The translations under genes were made by a program, and so were the position numbers. From UBA5738 sp049641805 (GTDB lineage Bacteria; Patescibacteriota; Minisyncoccia; Minisyncoccales; UBA5738), in assembly GCA_049641805.1 (NCBI GenBank), contig JBARNX010000037.1, positions 1 to 10,702 on the forward strand: a stretch of DNA of 10,702 nt, read 5' to 3'. This document shows positions 1 to 6,207 of this stretch, in pieces (position 1 is the stretch's first letter; each line of letters begins with the position of its first letter). The notes under the pieces are model-generated. The model made no database searches. It was not told where the DNA came from and saw nothing but the letters and a program-made list of their open reading frames with translations.

Positions 1-345
1 CAGAAGCTGAAAGGTGAGGTGCGCGGGAAGAAAAAACTGGCGAAGTTGTTATACTTTGTCGATTTTGGTTTGTATGAAAAAGATCAAAAGTCGGTTACTG
101 GCGATATTTATCGCGCTTTACCAATGGGGCCGGTGCCGATGCAATTGGAGAAAATTATCGGCGAAATGGAAGATAAGAAATTGATATCGATTGAAAAGAT
201 CGAAGAACGCCAAGGATACTTGCCGACGGAAGTTTACCGATGCAAGACGGAGCCGGACAACGGTTTTTCAATTTTTGAGCGTTTATGTTTGGTACAATTC
301 AATCCGACAAATCCAAGGCAGGTGGTAGCGCCTGCCTTAAGCTAA
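1..345 (+). pseudogene. Panacea-domain (DUF4065/SocA-like) antitoxin-like protein, 5'-partial, C-terminus probably truncated
   Basis: The frame is open from the first base, so the gene begins upstream and the GTG at 19 need not be a start. The visible 114 residues align by eye with the Panacea domain of the protein at 4269-5054: KKLAKLLYFVDFGLYEK here matches TVLYKILYFIDFDYYEK there, and MGPVPMQLEKII matches HGPTPVMFAKIV. Panacea proteins are known antitoxins that neutralise varied partner toxins. The match ends near base 280 (GFSIFE). The other protein continues about 60 residues through a conserved ATEISKLSHKDVPW segment, whereas this one ends after about 20 unrelated residues rich in Pro, Val and Ala. 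No other frame restores the lost part. It is therefore probably a broken or rearranged antitoxin gene, and no toxin gene follows it. Panacea-family identity is fairly secure; its loss of function is inferred. Confidence 0.65.
315..338 (+). repeat. Perfect-arm hairpin at the end of the truncated Panacea gene
   Basis: AAGGCAGG and CCTGCCTT form the outer arms. With an inner T-G and a G-C pair they make a 10-bp stem closed by a GTAG loop. No T-tract follows, so it is not a typical intrinsic terminator. It covers the last codons before the stop at 343-345, in the part of the frame that no longer resembles Panacea proteins. It may be the end of an inserted element. Confidence 0.5.
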
Positions 346-365
346 GTCTGTCGACGAATGATGAA

Positions 366-380
366 TTCGGCGCAGCCGAA
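366..380 (+). repeat. Small perfect hairpin in the leader region
   Basis: TTCGGC and GCCGAA pair as a 6-bp stem around GCA. It is followed by ATATGG, with no T-tract. It lies between the truncated Panacea gene and the attenuator-like structure of the ABC operon. Function unknown. Confidence 0.3.
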
Positions 381-428
381 ATATGGAAATTGCAGTAGGA
401 AATCTTTAAGCAGTAGGTCTAATATATA

Positions 429-475
429 CTTTTGCGGATGGGGAAAATTTGCGCGGGAATTGAAGTCCGCGGGGG
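429..475 (+). promoter_or_regulatory. Candidate antiterminator segment upstream of the ABC operon
   Basis: Two alternative pairings would capture the 5' arm of the terminator at 466-503. First, CGCGGG (452-457) pairs with TCCGCG (466-471) across an 8-nt loop; this helix is GC-rich and would form first during transcription. Second, 433-439 (TGCGGAT) is an exact copy of the terminator's 3' arm (487-493) and can pair with the same 5' arm, extending to 429-438 with 466-475 using several G-U pairs. A weak -10-like TATACT lies at 425-430 without a convincing -35. The pairing is read directly; regulatory use is inferred. Confidence 0.4.
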
Positions 476-503
476 AGTCTTTCTTCTGCGGATTTTTTGT
501 TTT
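466..503 (+). terminator. Rho-independent terminator / attenuator before the ABC exporter operon
   Basis: Bases 466-476 pair with 482-492 in an 11-bp stem (TCCGC/GCGGA at the base, with three G-U pairs higher up) around a 5-nt loop. The tract TTTTTTGTTTT follows. This is a textbook intrinsic terminator. It would end transcription from the upstream Panacea locus, and it lies only about 50 nt before the first ABC gene. Confidence 0.8.
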
Positions 504-553
504 GGATGCAATTGAAAAAAGGGGAGAAAAGAGGTAGGTTGAATAGGTGGTTG

Positions 554-2314
554 ATGAACGCAAAACCAATGGGCGGGAAAAAAATTAAAAAGAAAAAATC
601 AGGATTGGGTTTGCTTGGGCTGGTGAAGCCTTACGGCTGGTTTGTCGCCGGCATTATCGCGTTGACCGTGGCAAGCAACGGATTGAACTTGGTTGTGCCC
701 AAGCTGATCGCGCGCGCGATCGACGCTTACGGCTCCGGCGGTTTTAACATCCAAACGCTGGCAATCGAGTTTTTGCCGGTAACGGTTTTTATTTTCATAT
801 TCACTTATTTGCAGGGCGTGGTGCAGACTTACGCTTCCGAAATGGTGGCGCGCGATTTGCGCACCGGGCTGGTGGCGAAGCTGGCGGGGCAGAATTACTC
901 GTTTATCGAAAGCGTCACTCCCGCCAGAATTTTGACAAACCTTACTTCGGACGCGGATGCGGTAAAATCGTTCGTGTCGCTGGTGATACCGTCGATGGTG
1001 TCGTCGGTGTTCCTTATTTTGGGCGCGAGCGCCCTGATGTTTGTTATCGACTGGAAACTGACGCTGGCGATTCTGGCGGTGATGCCGTTTATCGGTTTGG
1101 CGTTTTTCCTGGTTTTGGGGCGGGTGCATAAATTATTCACCAAATCGCAAGAAACGATCGACTGGCTGAACCGCGTGATCAACGAGAGCATCCTTGGTTC
1201 GGCAATCGTGCGGATTTTGAATTCCCAAGGATATGAGTATGAAAAATTTTCCGCGGCCAACATCGAATCGAAAAATATCGGGCTTACGATTTTGAAATAT
1301 TTCGCCGGATTGATTCCGGCGGTTACATTCATCGCCAATCTGGCGACATTGATCATCGTGGGGCTGGGAGGGTATTTTGTGATTGGCGGAACGATGAGCC
1401 TGGGAAGTTTCGCGGCTTTCAACAGCTATCTGGCGATGCTGATTTTCCCCATTATCATCATCAGCTTTATGAGCACGGTCATCGCCCAAGCGGATGCGTC
1501 TTACGGCCGTATCAACGAAGTATTGGACGCGCCCGAACCCAAAGAAACTGGGATGTTTGCCGCAACTTTGCGGGGCGATATTCTGGTGGAAAACGCCGGC
1601 TTGGTTTACGGCCAGAAAACCGCGCTTAAAAGCGTAAGCATCAAAATCAATGCCGGGACGCGGACCGCAATCATCGGGCCGACCGCGGCGGGCAAAACCC
1701 AATTGATGTATATTATCGCGGGATTGCTGGAACCGGCATCCGGCGCGGTTTACTATGACGGGAGGAATATCAATGAATACGACAAAGCGTCTTTGCACCG
1801 GCAGGTGGGGCTGGTTTTCCAGGACAGCATAATTTTCAATATCAGCCTGCGGGAGAATATCGCTTTCAGTTCCGCGGCGGCCGGTGAAGATGTGGACAAA
1901 GCGATTGGCGCCGCCGAACTTAGGGGGTTTGTCGATTCGTTTCCGGACAAGCTGGATACTATCGTGTCCGAAAGGGGAACGAGTTTGTCGGGCGGACAAA
2001 AACAGCGTATTATGCTGGCGCGGGCGCTGGCGTTGAACCCCAAAGTCCTCCTGCTCGACGATTTTACCGCGCGCGTGGACAACCAAACCGAGCGAAAGAT
2101 TCTTGCCAATATCGGCCGCCAATATCCCGGCATAACCTTGGTGTCGGTAACGCAAAAAATCAATCCGGTCAAAGATTACGACCAGATCATCCTTCTGATG
2201 GAAGGAGAGGTTCTGGCAAGCGGCACGCACAAACAGTTGATGAAAACTTCGCCCGAATACATGCAGATATATAATTCGCAAAAAAGCACCAATGAGTATG
2301 AATTACGCGCTTAA
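554..2314 (+). CDS. ABC exporter half-transporter (TMD-NBD), subunit with degenerate catalytic motifs
   Basis: This is a membrane ATPase subunit of 586 residues from the ATG at 554, close to its partner's 589. About six transmembrane helices (roughly residues 29-50, 72-90, 141-162, 165-190, 250-278, 284-310) precede an ABC nucleotide-binding domain. Visible motifs are A-loop Tyr352, Walker A GPTAAGKT (375-382), Q-loop Gln423, an intact LSGGQ signature (478-482) and Walker B VLLLDD (498-503). Asp503 sits where the catalytic Glu belongs, and Gln534 (VTQK) replaces the H-loop His. Such changes mark the degenerate half of heterodimeric exporters such as TM287/288 and BmrCD. The gene overlaps its partner by 23 nt. 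Start choice: ATG 554 follows AGGTGG at only 3 nt. The in-frame ATG 506 and TTG 497 abut or lie in the terminator T-tract and lack an SD. The cargo cannot be told. Confidence 0.93.
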   Translation: MNAKPMGGKKIKKKKSGLGLLGLVKPYGWFVAGIIALTVASNGLNLVVPKLIARAIDAYGSGGFNIQTLAIEFLPVTVFIFIFTYLQGVVQTYASEMVARDLRTGLVAKLAGQNYSFIESVTPARILTNLTSDADAVKSFVSLVIPSMVSSVFLILGASALMFVIDWKLTLAILAVMPFIGLAFFLVLGRVHKLFTKSQETIDWLNRVINESILGSAIVRILNSQGYEYEKFSAANIESKNIGLTILKYFAGLIPAVTFIANLATLIIVGLGGYFVIGGTMSLGSFAAFNSYLAMLIFPIIIISFMSTVIAQADASYGRINEVLDAPEPKETGMFAATLRGDILVENAGLVYGQKTALKSVSIKINAGTRTAIIGPTAAGKTQLMYIIAGLLEPASGAVYYDGRNINEYDKASLHRQVGLVFQDSIIFNISLRENIAFSSAAAGEDVDKAIGAAELRGFVDSFPDKLDTIVSERGTSLSGGQKQRIMLARALALNPKVLLLDDFTARVDNQTERKILANIGRQYPGITLVSVTQKINPVKDYDQIILLMEGEVLASGTHKQLMKTSPEYMQIYNSQKSTNEYELRA

Positions 2315-4061
2315 CGCCGACAAAAACAAAAAAAGAAAAGGCGAGGCAACAAGGGCGTTGAAAAAACTGGCGCCGCTTTTGGCCGGTGAAAAGAAAAATC
2401 TCGCGCTGGCGATTTTTATGGCTTTGGTTTGGGCGGCGGCGGCGTTGCTTGATCCGATAATCATCAGCCGGGCAATTGACTTATATATAAAAAACAAAGA
2501 TTTTCACGGGGTTGTCGTTTCCGTGTGGCAATTGCTGGCAGTGTACCTGGTTGCGCTTGTTGCCAGTTATGTCCAGACTCTTTCCTTGGGCGGCGTGGGC
2601 CGGAGGATGCTTTTTAATTTGCGCAACGCGCTTTTTGCCAAACTTCAGGAATTGCCCGCGGCGTTTTTTAACCAGAACAAATCCGGCGACCTGATTTCCC
2701 GGATAAACAACGATACCGACAAATTGAACCAGTTTATCGGCCAGGCTTTGATGCAATTTATGAGAGCCTTGTTTATCATCGCGGGCGCCGGAATTTTTCT
2801 GGTATTTTTGAATCCCCGGCTGGGTTTGTCCGCGCTGGTTCCGGCGGCTGTTGTTTTGATTGCGACGCGATTGCTGGCGGGCTGGGTCAAAGCCGCCAAC
2901 CTTAAGAGCTTGCAGTCGATGGGCGGTATGAGTTCGGAGATACAGGAAAGCCTGGCGAATTTCAAAGTGGTCGCGGCGTTTAACCGTCTGGATTATTTCC
3001 GCGATAAATTCAACGGAGTGAACCTAAAAAATTTTTCCGCTTCGGTCAAAGCGGGGATTGCGAACAATATTTTTACCCCGATATACGGCGTGGCGTCAAC
3101 TTTGGCGCAACTGGTTGTCCTTGGCTATGGAATCTATCTTATCGGCGCGGGAAATTTTACCATCGGGCTGTTGATCGGTTATCTGCTGTATGTCAACAGT
3201 TTTTACGGCCCCTTGCGCCAGCTGGCAACTGTATGGCCGACATTGCAGCTTGCTTTCGCGGCGATCAACCGCATCTCGGAAGTTTTGGCGATGAAATCGG
3301 ATATGAAAATCGTCGAGGATAAGTTCGGCATCCATAAAACCGATTTCCAGCTGGAATTCCGGGATGTGTCTTTCACCTATCCGGAAGGGAAAATGGTTTT
3401 AAACAAGGTTAATTTGAAACTCCAAAAAGGAAAAACCTACGCGCTTGTCGGCCCGACCGGCGGCGGCAAGACAACCACGGCGTCATTGATGGCGCGGCTT
3501 TACGACGCGTCGGAGGGCGATATTTTATTTGAAGGCAAAGACATTCGTTCATATCCGCCCGAAGTCCGCGCGCAAAGGATCGGTTTCATTCTGCAGGAGC
3601 CGATTTTATTCACCGGCACGATCCGCGACAATATTGTCTACGGCAATGGAAAATATGCAAATTGCGACGATGAACAGCTTGCGAAAGTTCTGGAAGGCGC
3701 GGGTCTTTCCGGGTTGGTCGCGCGGTTTAACGACGGCCTGAAAACAAAAATTGCCAGCAGCGCCAATACCATCAGCCTGGGGCAGAAACAGCTGGTTGCT
3801 TTTATCCGCGCGGTTTTGCGCGAACCCGATCTGCTTATCCTGGACGAAGCCACGGCCAACATTGACACCGTGACCGAACAGCTTCTGGAGGAAATCATCA
3901 AAAAACTTCCCAAAGACACCACCAAGGTAATCATCGCGCACCGCCTCAACACCATCGTTAATGCCGACGAAATCTATTTCGTCAACGCCCAAAAAATCAC
4001 CCCGGCCGGCTCCATGTCCCAAGCGGTCAAAATGCTAACGGGCCAAAAGCGCACCAGCTAA
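2292..4061 (+). CDS. ABC exporter half-transporter (TMD-NBD), subunit with canonical Walker B and H-loop
   Basis: This 589-residue partner of the preceding subunit has an N-terminal six-helix exporter domain (about 36-320) and a C-terminal ATPase domain. Motifs are A-loop Tyr363 (FTYPEG), Walker A GPTGGGKT (387-394), Q-loop Gln435, Walker B LLILDE with catalytic Glu519, D-loop ANID and H-loop His550 (IIAHRL). Its signature is ISLGQ (494-498) instead of LSGGQ. In the heterodimer, its Walker motifs and the partner's LSGGQ would make the one competent ATP site. Its ISLGQ faces the partner's Asp/Gln-substituted site. The start overlaps the upstream gene by 23 nt with no clear SD, which suggests translational coupling; ATG 2298 is an alternative. 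The closing residues (ITPAG...KMLTGQKRTS) recur as a remnant at 7610-7675. Likely a drug, lipid or peptide exporter; substrate unknown. Confidence 0.94.
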   Translation: MSMNYALNADKNKKRKGEATRALKKLAPLLAGEKKNLALAIFMALVWAAAALLDPIIISRAIDLYIKNKDFHGVVVSVWQLLAVYLVALVASYVQTLSLGGVGRRMLFNLRNALFAKLQELPAAFFNQNKSGDLISRINNDTDKLNQFIGQALMQFMRALFIIAGAGIFLVFLNPRLGLSALVPAAVVLIATRLLAGWVKAANLKSLQSMGGMSSEIQESLANFKVVAAFNRLDYFRDKFNGVNLKNFSASVKAGIANNIFTPIYGVASTLAQLVVLGYGIYLIGAGNFTIGLLIGYLLYVNSFYGPLRQLATVWPTLQLAFAAINRISEVLAMKSDMKIVEDKFGIHKTDFQLEFRDVSFTYPEGKMVLNKVNLKLQKGKTYALVGPTGGGKTTTASLMARLYDASEGDILFEGKDIRSYPPEVRAQRIGFILQEPILFTGTIRDNIVYGNGKYANCDDEQLAKVLEGAGLSGLVARFNDGLKTKIASSANTISLGQKQLVAFIRAVLREPDLLILDEATANIDTVTEQLLEEIIKKLPKDTTKVIIAHRLNTIVNADEIYFVNAQKITPAGSMSQAVKMLTGQKRTS

Positions 4062-4117
4062 TCTAAATTTATTTTTTGCAACGCAATTTCTCGCCGAGGC
4101 AATTTTCTGGTATTTTA

Positions 4118-4155
4118 AGGGTCTATCCCCCGTGTAATCACGGGGGTTAGACCCT
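4118..4155 (+). repeat. Long GC-rich inverted repeat (GGGTCTA...TAGACCC hairpin)
   Basis: The left arm AGGGTCTATCCCCCGTG and the right arm CACGGGGGTTAGACCCT pair over 17 positions with one T-T mismatch, around a TAAT loop. There is no T-tract on either side, so it is not a standard intrinsic terminator, although it could still block 3' exonucleases or end the ABC operon transcript. The form resembles dispersed palindromic (REP-like) elements. Only one copy is in this window. Confidence 0.7.
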
Positions 4156-4201
4156 AGCAAAAGATCCCGCATTCTATGATTGCAGTCGATTCCATAATGA
4201 C

Positions 4202-4219
4202 AGCAATCTTTACATTGCT
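4202..4219 (+). promoter_or_regulatory. Upstream inverted repeat, possible accessory operator
   Basis: AGCAAT and ATTGCT are 6-bp inverted arms around CTTTAC. The octamer TTTACATT at 4209-4216 recurs at 4233-4240 within the main operator. The two copies start 24 bp apart, close to two helical turns. It may be a second contact site for the antitoxin; weak on its own. Confidence 0.35.
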
Positions 4220-4230
4220 ATTGACAATAT

Positions 4231-4249
4231 ATTTTACATTTAGTAAAAT
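4231..4249 (+). promoter_or_regulatory. Palindromic operator of the Panacea toxin-antitoxin operon
   Basis: ATTTTAC and GTAAAAT form a perfect 7-bp inverted repeat around ATTTA. It covers the -35 element and half of the spacer of the promoter for 4269-5054, a gene that encodes an XRE DNA-binding domain. XRE antitoxins usually repress their own operons from such sites. The palindrome is seen; binding is inferred. Confidence 0.6.
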
Positions 4250-4260
4250 TGCTTTATAAT
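4233..4260 (+). promoter_or_regulatory. Sigma70-type promoter of the toxin-antitoxin operon (leaderless)
   Basis: The -35 TTTACA (4233-4238), a 16-bp spacer and a perfect -10 TATAAT (4255-4260) are present. The ATG at 4269 begins 8 nt after the -10, exactly where transcription should start, and there is no SD. The mRNA is therefore probably leaderless. The TTGACA at 4221-4226 is 28 bp from this -10, too far to be its -35. Confidence 0.7.
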
Positions 4261-4268
4261 ATCAAAAA

Positions 4269-5054
4269 ATGATTTCTCAATTTATCCAAAAATTAAGAAC
4301 CTCAAAGGGGTTGAACCAGGAGGCGGTGGCGCAGAAGCTTGGGGTTTCGCGGCCGACTTACGCCCAGATCGAGCAAGGCGAGCGCGACATAACCGTGGTT
4401 GAAGCCAGAAAACTCGCCAATCTTTTCGACCTGACCCTCGACGATTTTCTGGCGGAAAAAAATTCGGCTGTTTCGGTTAAAATCGAATCCGCAAAAGAAA
4501 ATCCGGCCAAGAAGGAGGAAGTTTATTGCCGGATTGATGTGCCGCAGGAAAGGGCGGATAAGTTCCGGGAAGTTTTGCTTTATATTTTAAAGAAAGTTGG
4601 CGGAAAGCCCAATGTTGGAATGACGGTTTTGTATAAAATCCTTTATTTCATCGATTTTGATTACTACGAAAAATACGAAGAACAGCTGATGGGTGCGCTG
4701 TATATTAAAAATCAGCACGGCCCGACTCCGGTTATGTTTGCTAAGATTGTTGACGGGTTGGTCAAGAAAAACCAAATAGAATTGATAAAAAGCAAATATT
4801 ATCAATATCCGCAGACAAAATATCTCATCAATCCGGAAACCGAGCCGAATTTGAGCATTATCGATGGCTGCGAAAAAGAACATATTGATTGGGAGCTTGA
4901 CCGCTTGTCCAATATGACCGCAACAGAAATTTCCAAATTATCCCACAAGGATGTCCCTTGGATCACGGCCAAACCGGGAAAGCCCATAGATTACGAATCA
5001 GTATTCTATCGCTCCGACGACACATCGGTGCGCGACTATGAAGATGAAATATAG
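4269..5054 (+). CDS. XRE-family HTH / Panacea-domain antitoxin (PanA-type)
   Basis: This 261-residue protein combines an N-terminal XRE helix-turn-helix (about 5-62; LNQEAVAQKLGVSRPTYAQI is the recognition core) with a charged linker (about 63-95) and a Panacea/DUF4065 domain (about 96-235, with LYKILYFIDFDYYEK, HGPTPVMFAKIV and ISKLSHKDVPW). Panacea is an established, promiscuous toxin-neutralising domain, and HTH-fused versions can also bind their promoter. The gene order, antitoxin first and overlapping a small RelE-like toxin gene by 17 nt, fits a type II toxin-antitoxin operon. A palindrome over its promoter supports autoregulation, and the start codon sits at the expected transcription start. 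A related but damaged Panacea gene lies at 1-345. Family confidence is high; direct neutralisation of the downstream toxin is inferred from context. Confidence 0.9.
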   Translation: MISQFIQKLRTSKGLNQEAVAQKLGVSRPTYAQIEQGERDITVVEARKLANLFDLTLDDFLAEKNSAVSVKIESAKENPAKKEEVYCRIDVPQERADKFREVLLYILKKVGGKPNVGMTVLYKILYFIDFDYYEKYEEQLMGALYIKNQHGPTPVMFAKIVDGLVKKNQIELIKSKYYQYPQTKYLINPETEPNLSIIDGCEKEHIDWELDRLSNMTATEISKLSHKDVPWITAKPGKPIDYESVFYRSDDTSVRDYEDEI

Positions 5055-5412
5055 CCAAATCGATTTATTCGAAAAAGACTTGAGGCGTTTATTAAAACGT
5101 TTTTATTCTTTGAATATCGATATTGAAAAAGCGAAAACCAACGCGATTGAACTTTATCACATCGGGAAAATAAATAACCACAGCATTTTTCCGATTTCCG
5201 GTTTCTGTTTTGAAAGCGTTATTATTTGTAAACTGAAAAAATTTTCCTGCAAAGTATTGAAGGGCCGCGGCAACCAAAGCGGCATCCGAATAATCTATGC
5301 CTATTATCCATCCGAGTCCAAAATCGAATTCATAGAAATTTATTACAAAGCAGACCAAAAGATAGAAGACAAAGACCGGATAAAATTATATCTTAAATCA
5401 ATTAATCCATAA
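5038..5412 (+). CDS. RelE/ParE-superfamily toxin paired with the Panacea antitoxin
   Basis: This small basic protein has 124 residues. An N-terminal helix (FEKDLRRLLKRF), a second helix with a linker, and a C-terminal beta-rich half (KFSCKVLKGRG, SGIRIIYAYY, KIEFIEIYYKAD, closing helix DRIKLYLKS) follow the RelE/ParE fold pattern. The run of Lys and Arg around KVLKGRGNQSGIR is typical of ribosome-dependent mRNA-cleaving RelE-like toxins, though catalytic residues cannot be assigned by eye. The start overlaps the antitoxin gene by 17 nt (ATGAAGATG; a second in-frame ATG is at 5044) with no SD, so translation is probably coupled to the antitoxin. It is somewhat longer than minimal RelE. Gyrase or another target instead of mRNA cannot be excluded. 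Confidence 0.75.
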   Translation: MKMKYSQIDLFEKDLRRLLKRFYSLNIDIEKAKTNAIELYHIGKINNHSIFPISGFCFESVIICKLKKFSCKVLKGRGNQSGIRIIYAYYPSESKIEFIEIYYKADQKIEDKDRIKLYLKSINP

Positions 5413-5422
5413 TATAATAACT

Positions 5423-6025
5423 ATGAGCTACGATCGGGAAAAATACTTTGAAGCGGTGAAAGAGCAAGCGGCGGAGAATAAGTATACATTTTTGCACTCG
5501 CTGGAGTTGGAGGCTTGCATGGGAGGCATCTATGATTATTCGCAAGAGCAAGGGCAGTTGGGGGGCGAGGAGCCGGGGCGGGAGGATTGGTTATTGGCCG
5601 GATTGATTCATGATATTGATTATTGCAAAGGATATGAAGCAACCCATCCTGCCAAAACCCGGGAGGTACTGGCAAAATATAATTTGGAAATTTCCGATAT
5701 GGTTGATGCAATTATTAAAGCGCACGCGCCGGAGCGGACGGGCGTGCGACCGCAGAACAAAGCCCAATGGGCGTTGTTTTGCGCCGACAGCCTTACCGGA
5801 TTGATTAATTGCGTGGCGCTGATTATGCCGTCAAAGAAAATGGCGGATGTGAAATTATCGTCGGTGGTGAAAAGATTTTTGAAAGACCCGAAGTTTGCCG
5901 CGGGCACCCGCCGCAACGAAGTGGCGCAATGCGCCAACCCCGAAGGTTTGAATATCCCCTTGGAAAAATTCATTGAAATTTGTTTGGTTTTAATGCAAAA
6001 GATTGCGCCGGAAACCGGGCTTTGA
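5423..6025 (+). CDS. HD-domain metal-dependent phosphohydrolase
   Basis: This 200-residue cytoplasmic protein has an HD-superfamily ligand set: His25 (TFLHSLE), His63-Asp64 (GLIHDIDY), His101 (KAHAPE) and Asp122 (CADSLTG), with His75 also nearby. HD proteins hydrolyse phosphate esters of nucleotides or related compounds using a bound metal; the substrate here cannot be told. The ATG lies 10 nt after the toxin stop with no SD. It could be the third gene of the toxin-antitoxin operon or start from its own AT-rich promoter: CATAAT at 5408-5413 would give a leaderless transcript, but no -35 is evident. A strong terminator follows at 6062-6096. A functional link with the toxin-antitoxin pair is not supported beyond position. 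Confidence 0.85.
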   Translation: MSYDREKYFEAVKEQAAENKYTFLHSLELEACMGGIYDYSQEQGQLGGEEPGREDWLLAGLIHDIDYCKGYEATHPAKTREVLAKYNLEISDMVDAIIKAHAPERTGVRPQNKAQWALFCADSLTGLINCVALIMPSKKMADVKLSSVVKRFLKDPKFAAGTRRNEVAQCANPEGLNIPLEKFIEICLVLMQKIAPETGL

Positions 6026-6061
6026 CCAAAACCTCCTCTTTAATCCATCCGGCTAAAAACA

Positions 6062-6096
6062 AAAAATATTCCAAATGGAATATTTTTGATTTTTTG
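6062..6096 (+). terminator. Rho-independent terminator after the HD gene
   Basis: AAAAATATTCC and GGAATATTTTT form an 11-bp perfect stem around AAAT, followed by GATTTTTT. The A-run on the left side might let it work in both directions. It closes the toxin-antitoxin/HD unit. Confidence 0.8.
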
Positions 6097-6115
6097 GAGT
6101 GTTATTTGGATGGAG

Positions 6116-6144
6116 TTGACAGAAAGCCATAAAATGCTTAGAAA
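6116..6144 (+). promoter_or_regulatory. Sigma70-type promoter of the aminotransferase gene
   Basis: A consensus -35 TTGACA (6116-6121), a 17-bp spacer and a -10-like TAGAAA (6139-6144, four of six consensus bases) lie just after the upstream terminator. They give a leader of about 50 nt before the TTG start at 6205. Confidence 0.6.
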
Positions 6145-6153
6145 GGGTAAACG

Positions 6154-6185
6154 AGCGGTTATTTAACAAATTAATCTCAACCGCT
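6154..6185 (+). promoter_or_regulatory. Leader hairpin next to the SD of the aminotransferase gene
   Basis: AGCGGTT (6154-6160) and AACCGCT (6179-6185) pair as a perfect 7-bp stem around an AT-rich 18-nt loop. It ends 5 nt before AGGAGG. It could stabilise the mRNA 5' end or tune ribosome access. Confidence 0.4.
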
Positions 6186-6187
6186 GC

Positions 6188-6207
6188 TAAAGGAGGTTGT
6201 GACATTG
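6188..6207 (+). promoter_or_regulatory. Strong SD and TTG start of the aminotransferase gene
   Basis: A near-perfect SD (AGGAGG at 6191-6196) is 8 nt before the in-frame TTG at 6205, an ideal distance. It is only 2 nt before the in-frame GTG at 6199, which is too close. The TTG is therefore preferred. This is the clearest SD before an intact gene in the window. Confidence 0.7.

Noticed and set aside
358..537. 59-codon + strand frame starting ATGATG across the attenuator region
   Set aside because: It has no SD, runs through the terminator stem and T-tract, and has no recognisable protein features. A leader peptide is conceivable but unsupported.
497..553. N-terminal extension of the first ABC subunit from TTG 497 or ATG 506
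   Set aside because: These starts lie in or directly beside the terminator T-tract without an SD. Starting at ATG 554 gives a length matching the partner subunit.
1133..2281. 382-codon open frame on the - strand
   Set aside because: It lies antisense to the well-supported ABC gene, has an Arg/His/Gln-rich composition with no domain, and is explained by the codon bias of the + strand gene.
4221..4260. TTGACA at 4221 as the -35 of the toxin-antitoxin promoter
   Set aside because: The spacing to TATAAT is 28 bp; TTTACA at 4233 has 16 bp and fits better.
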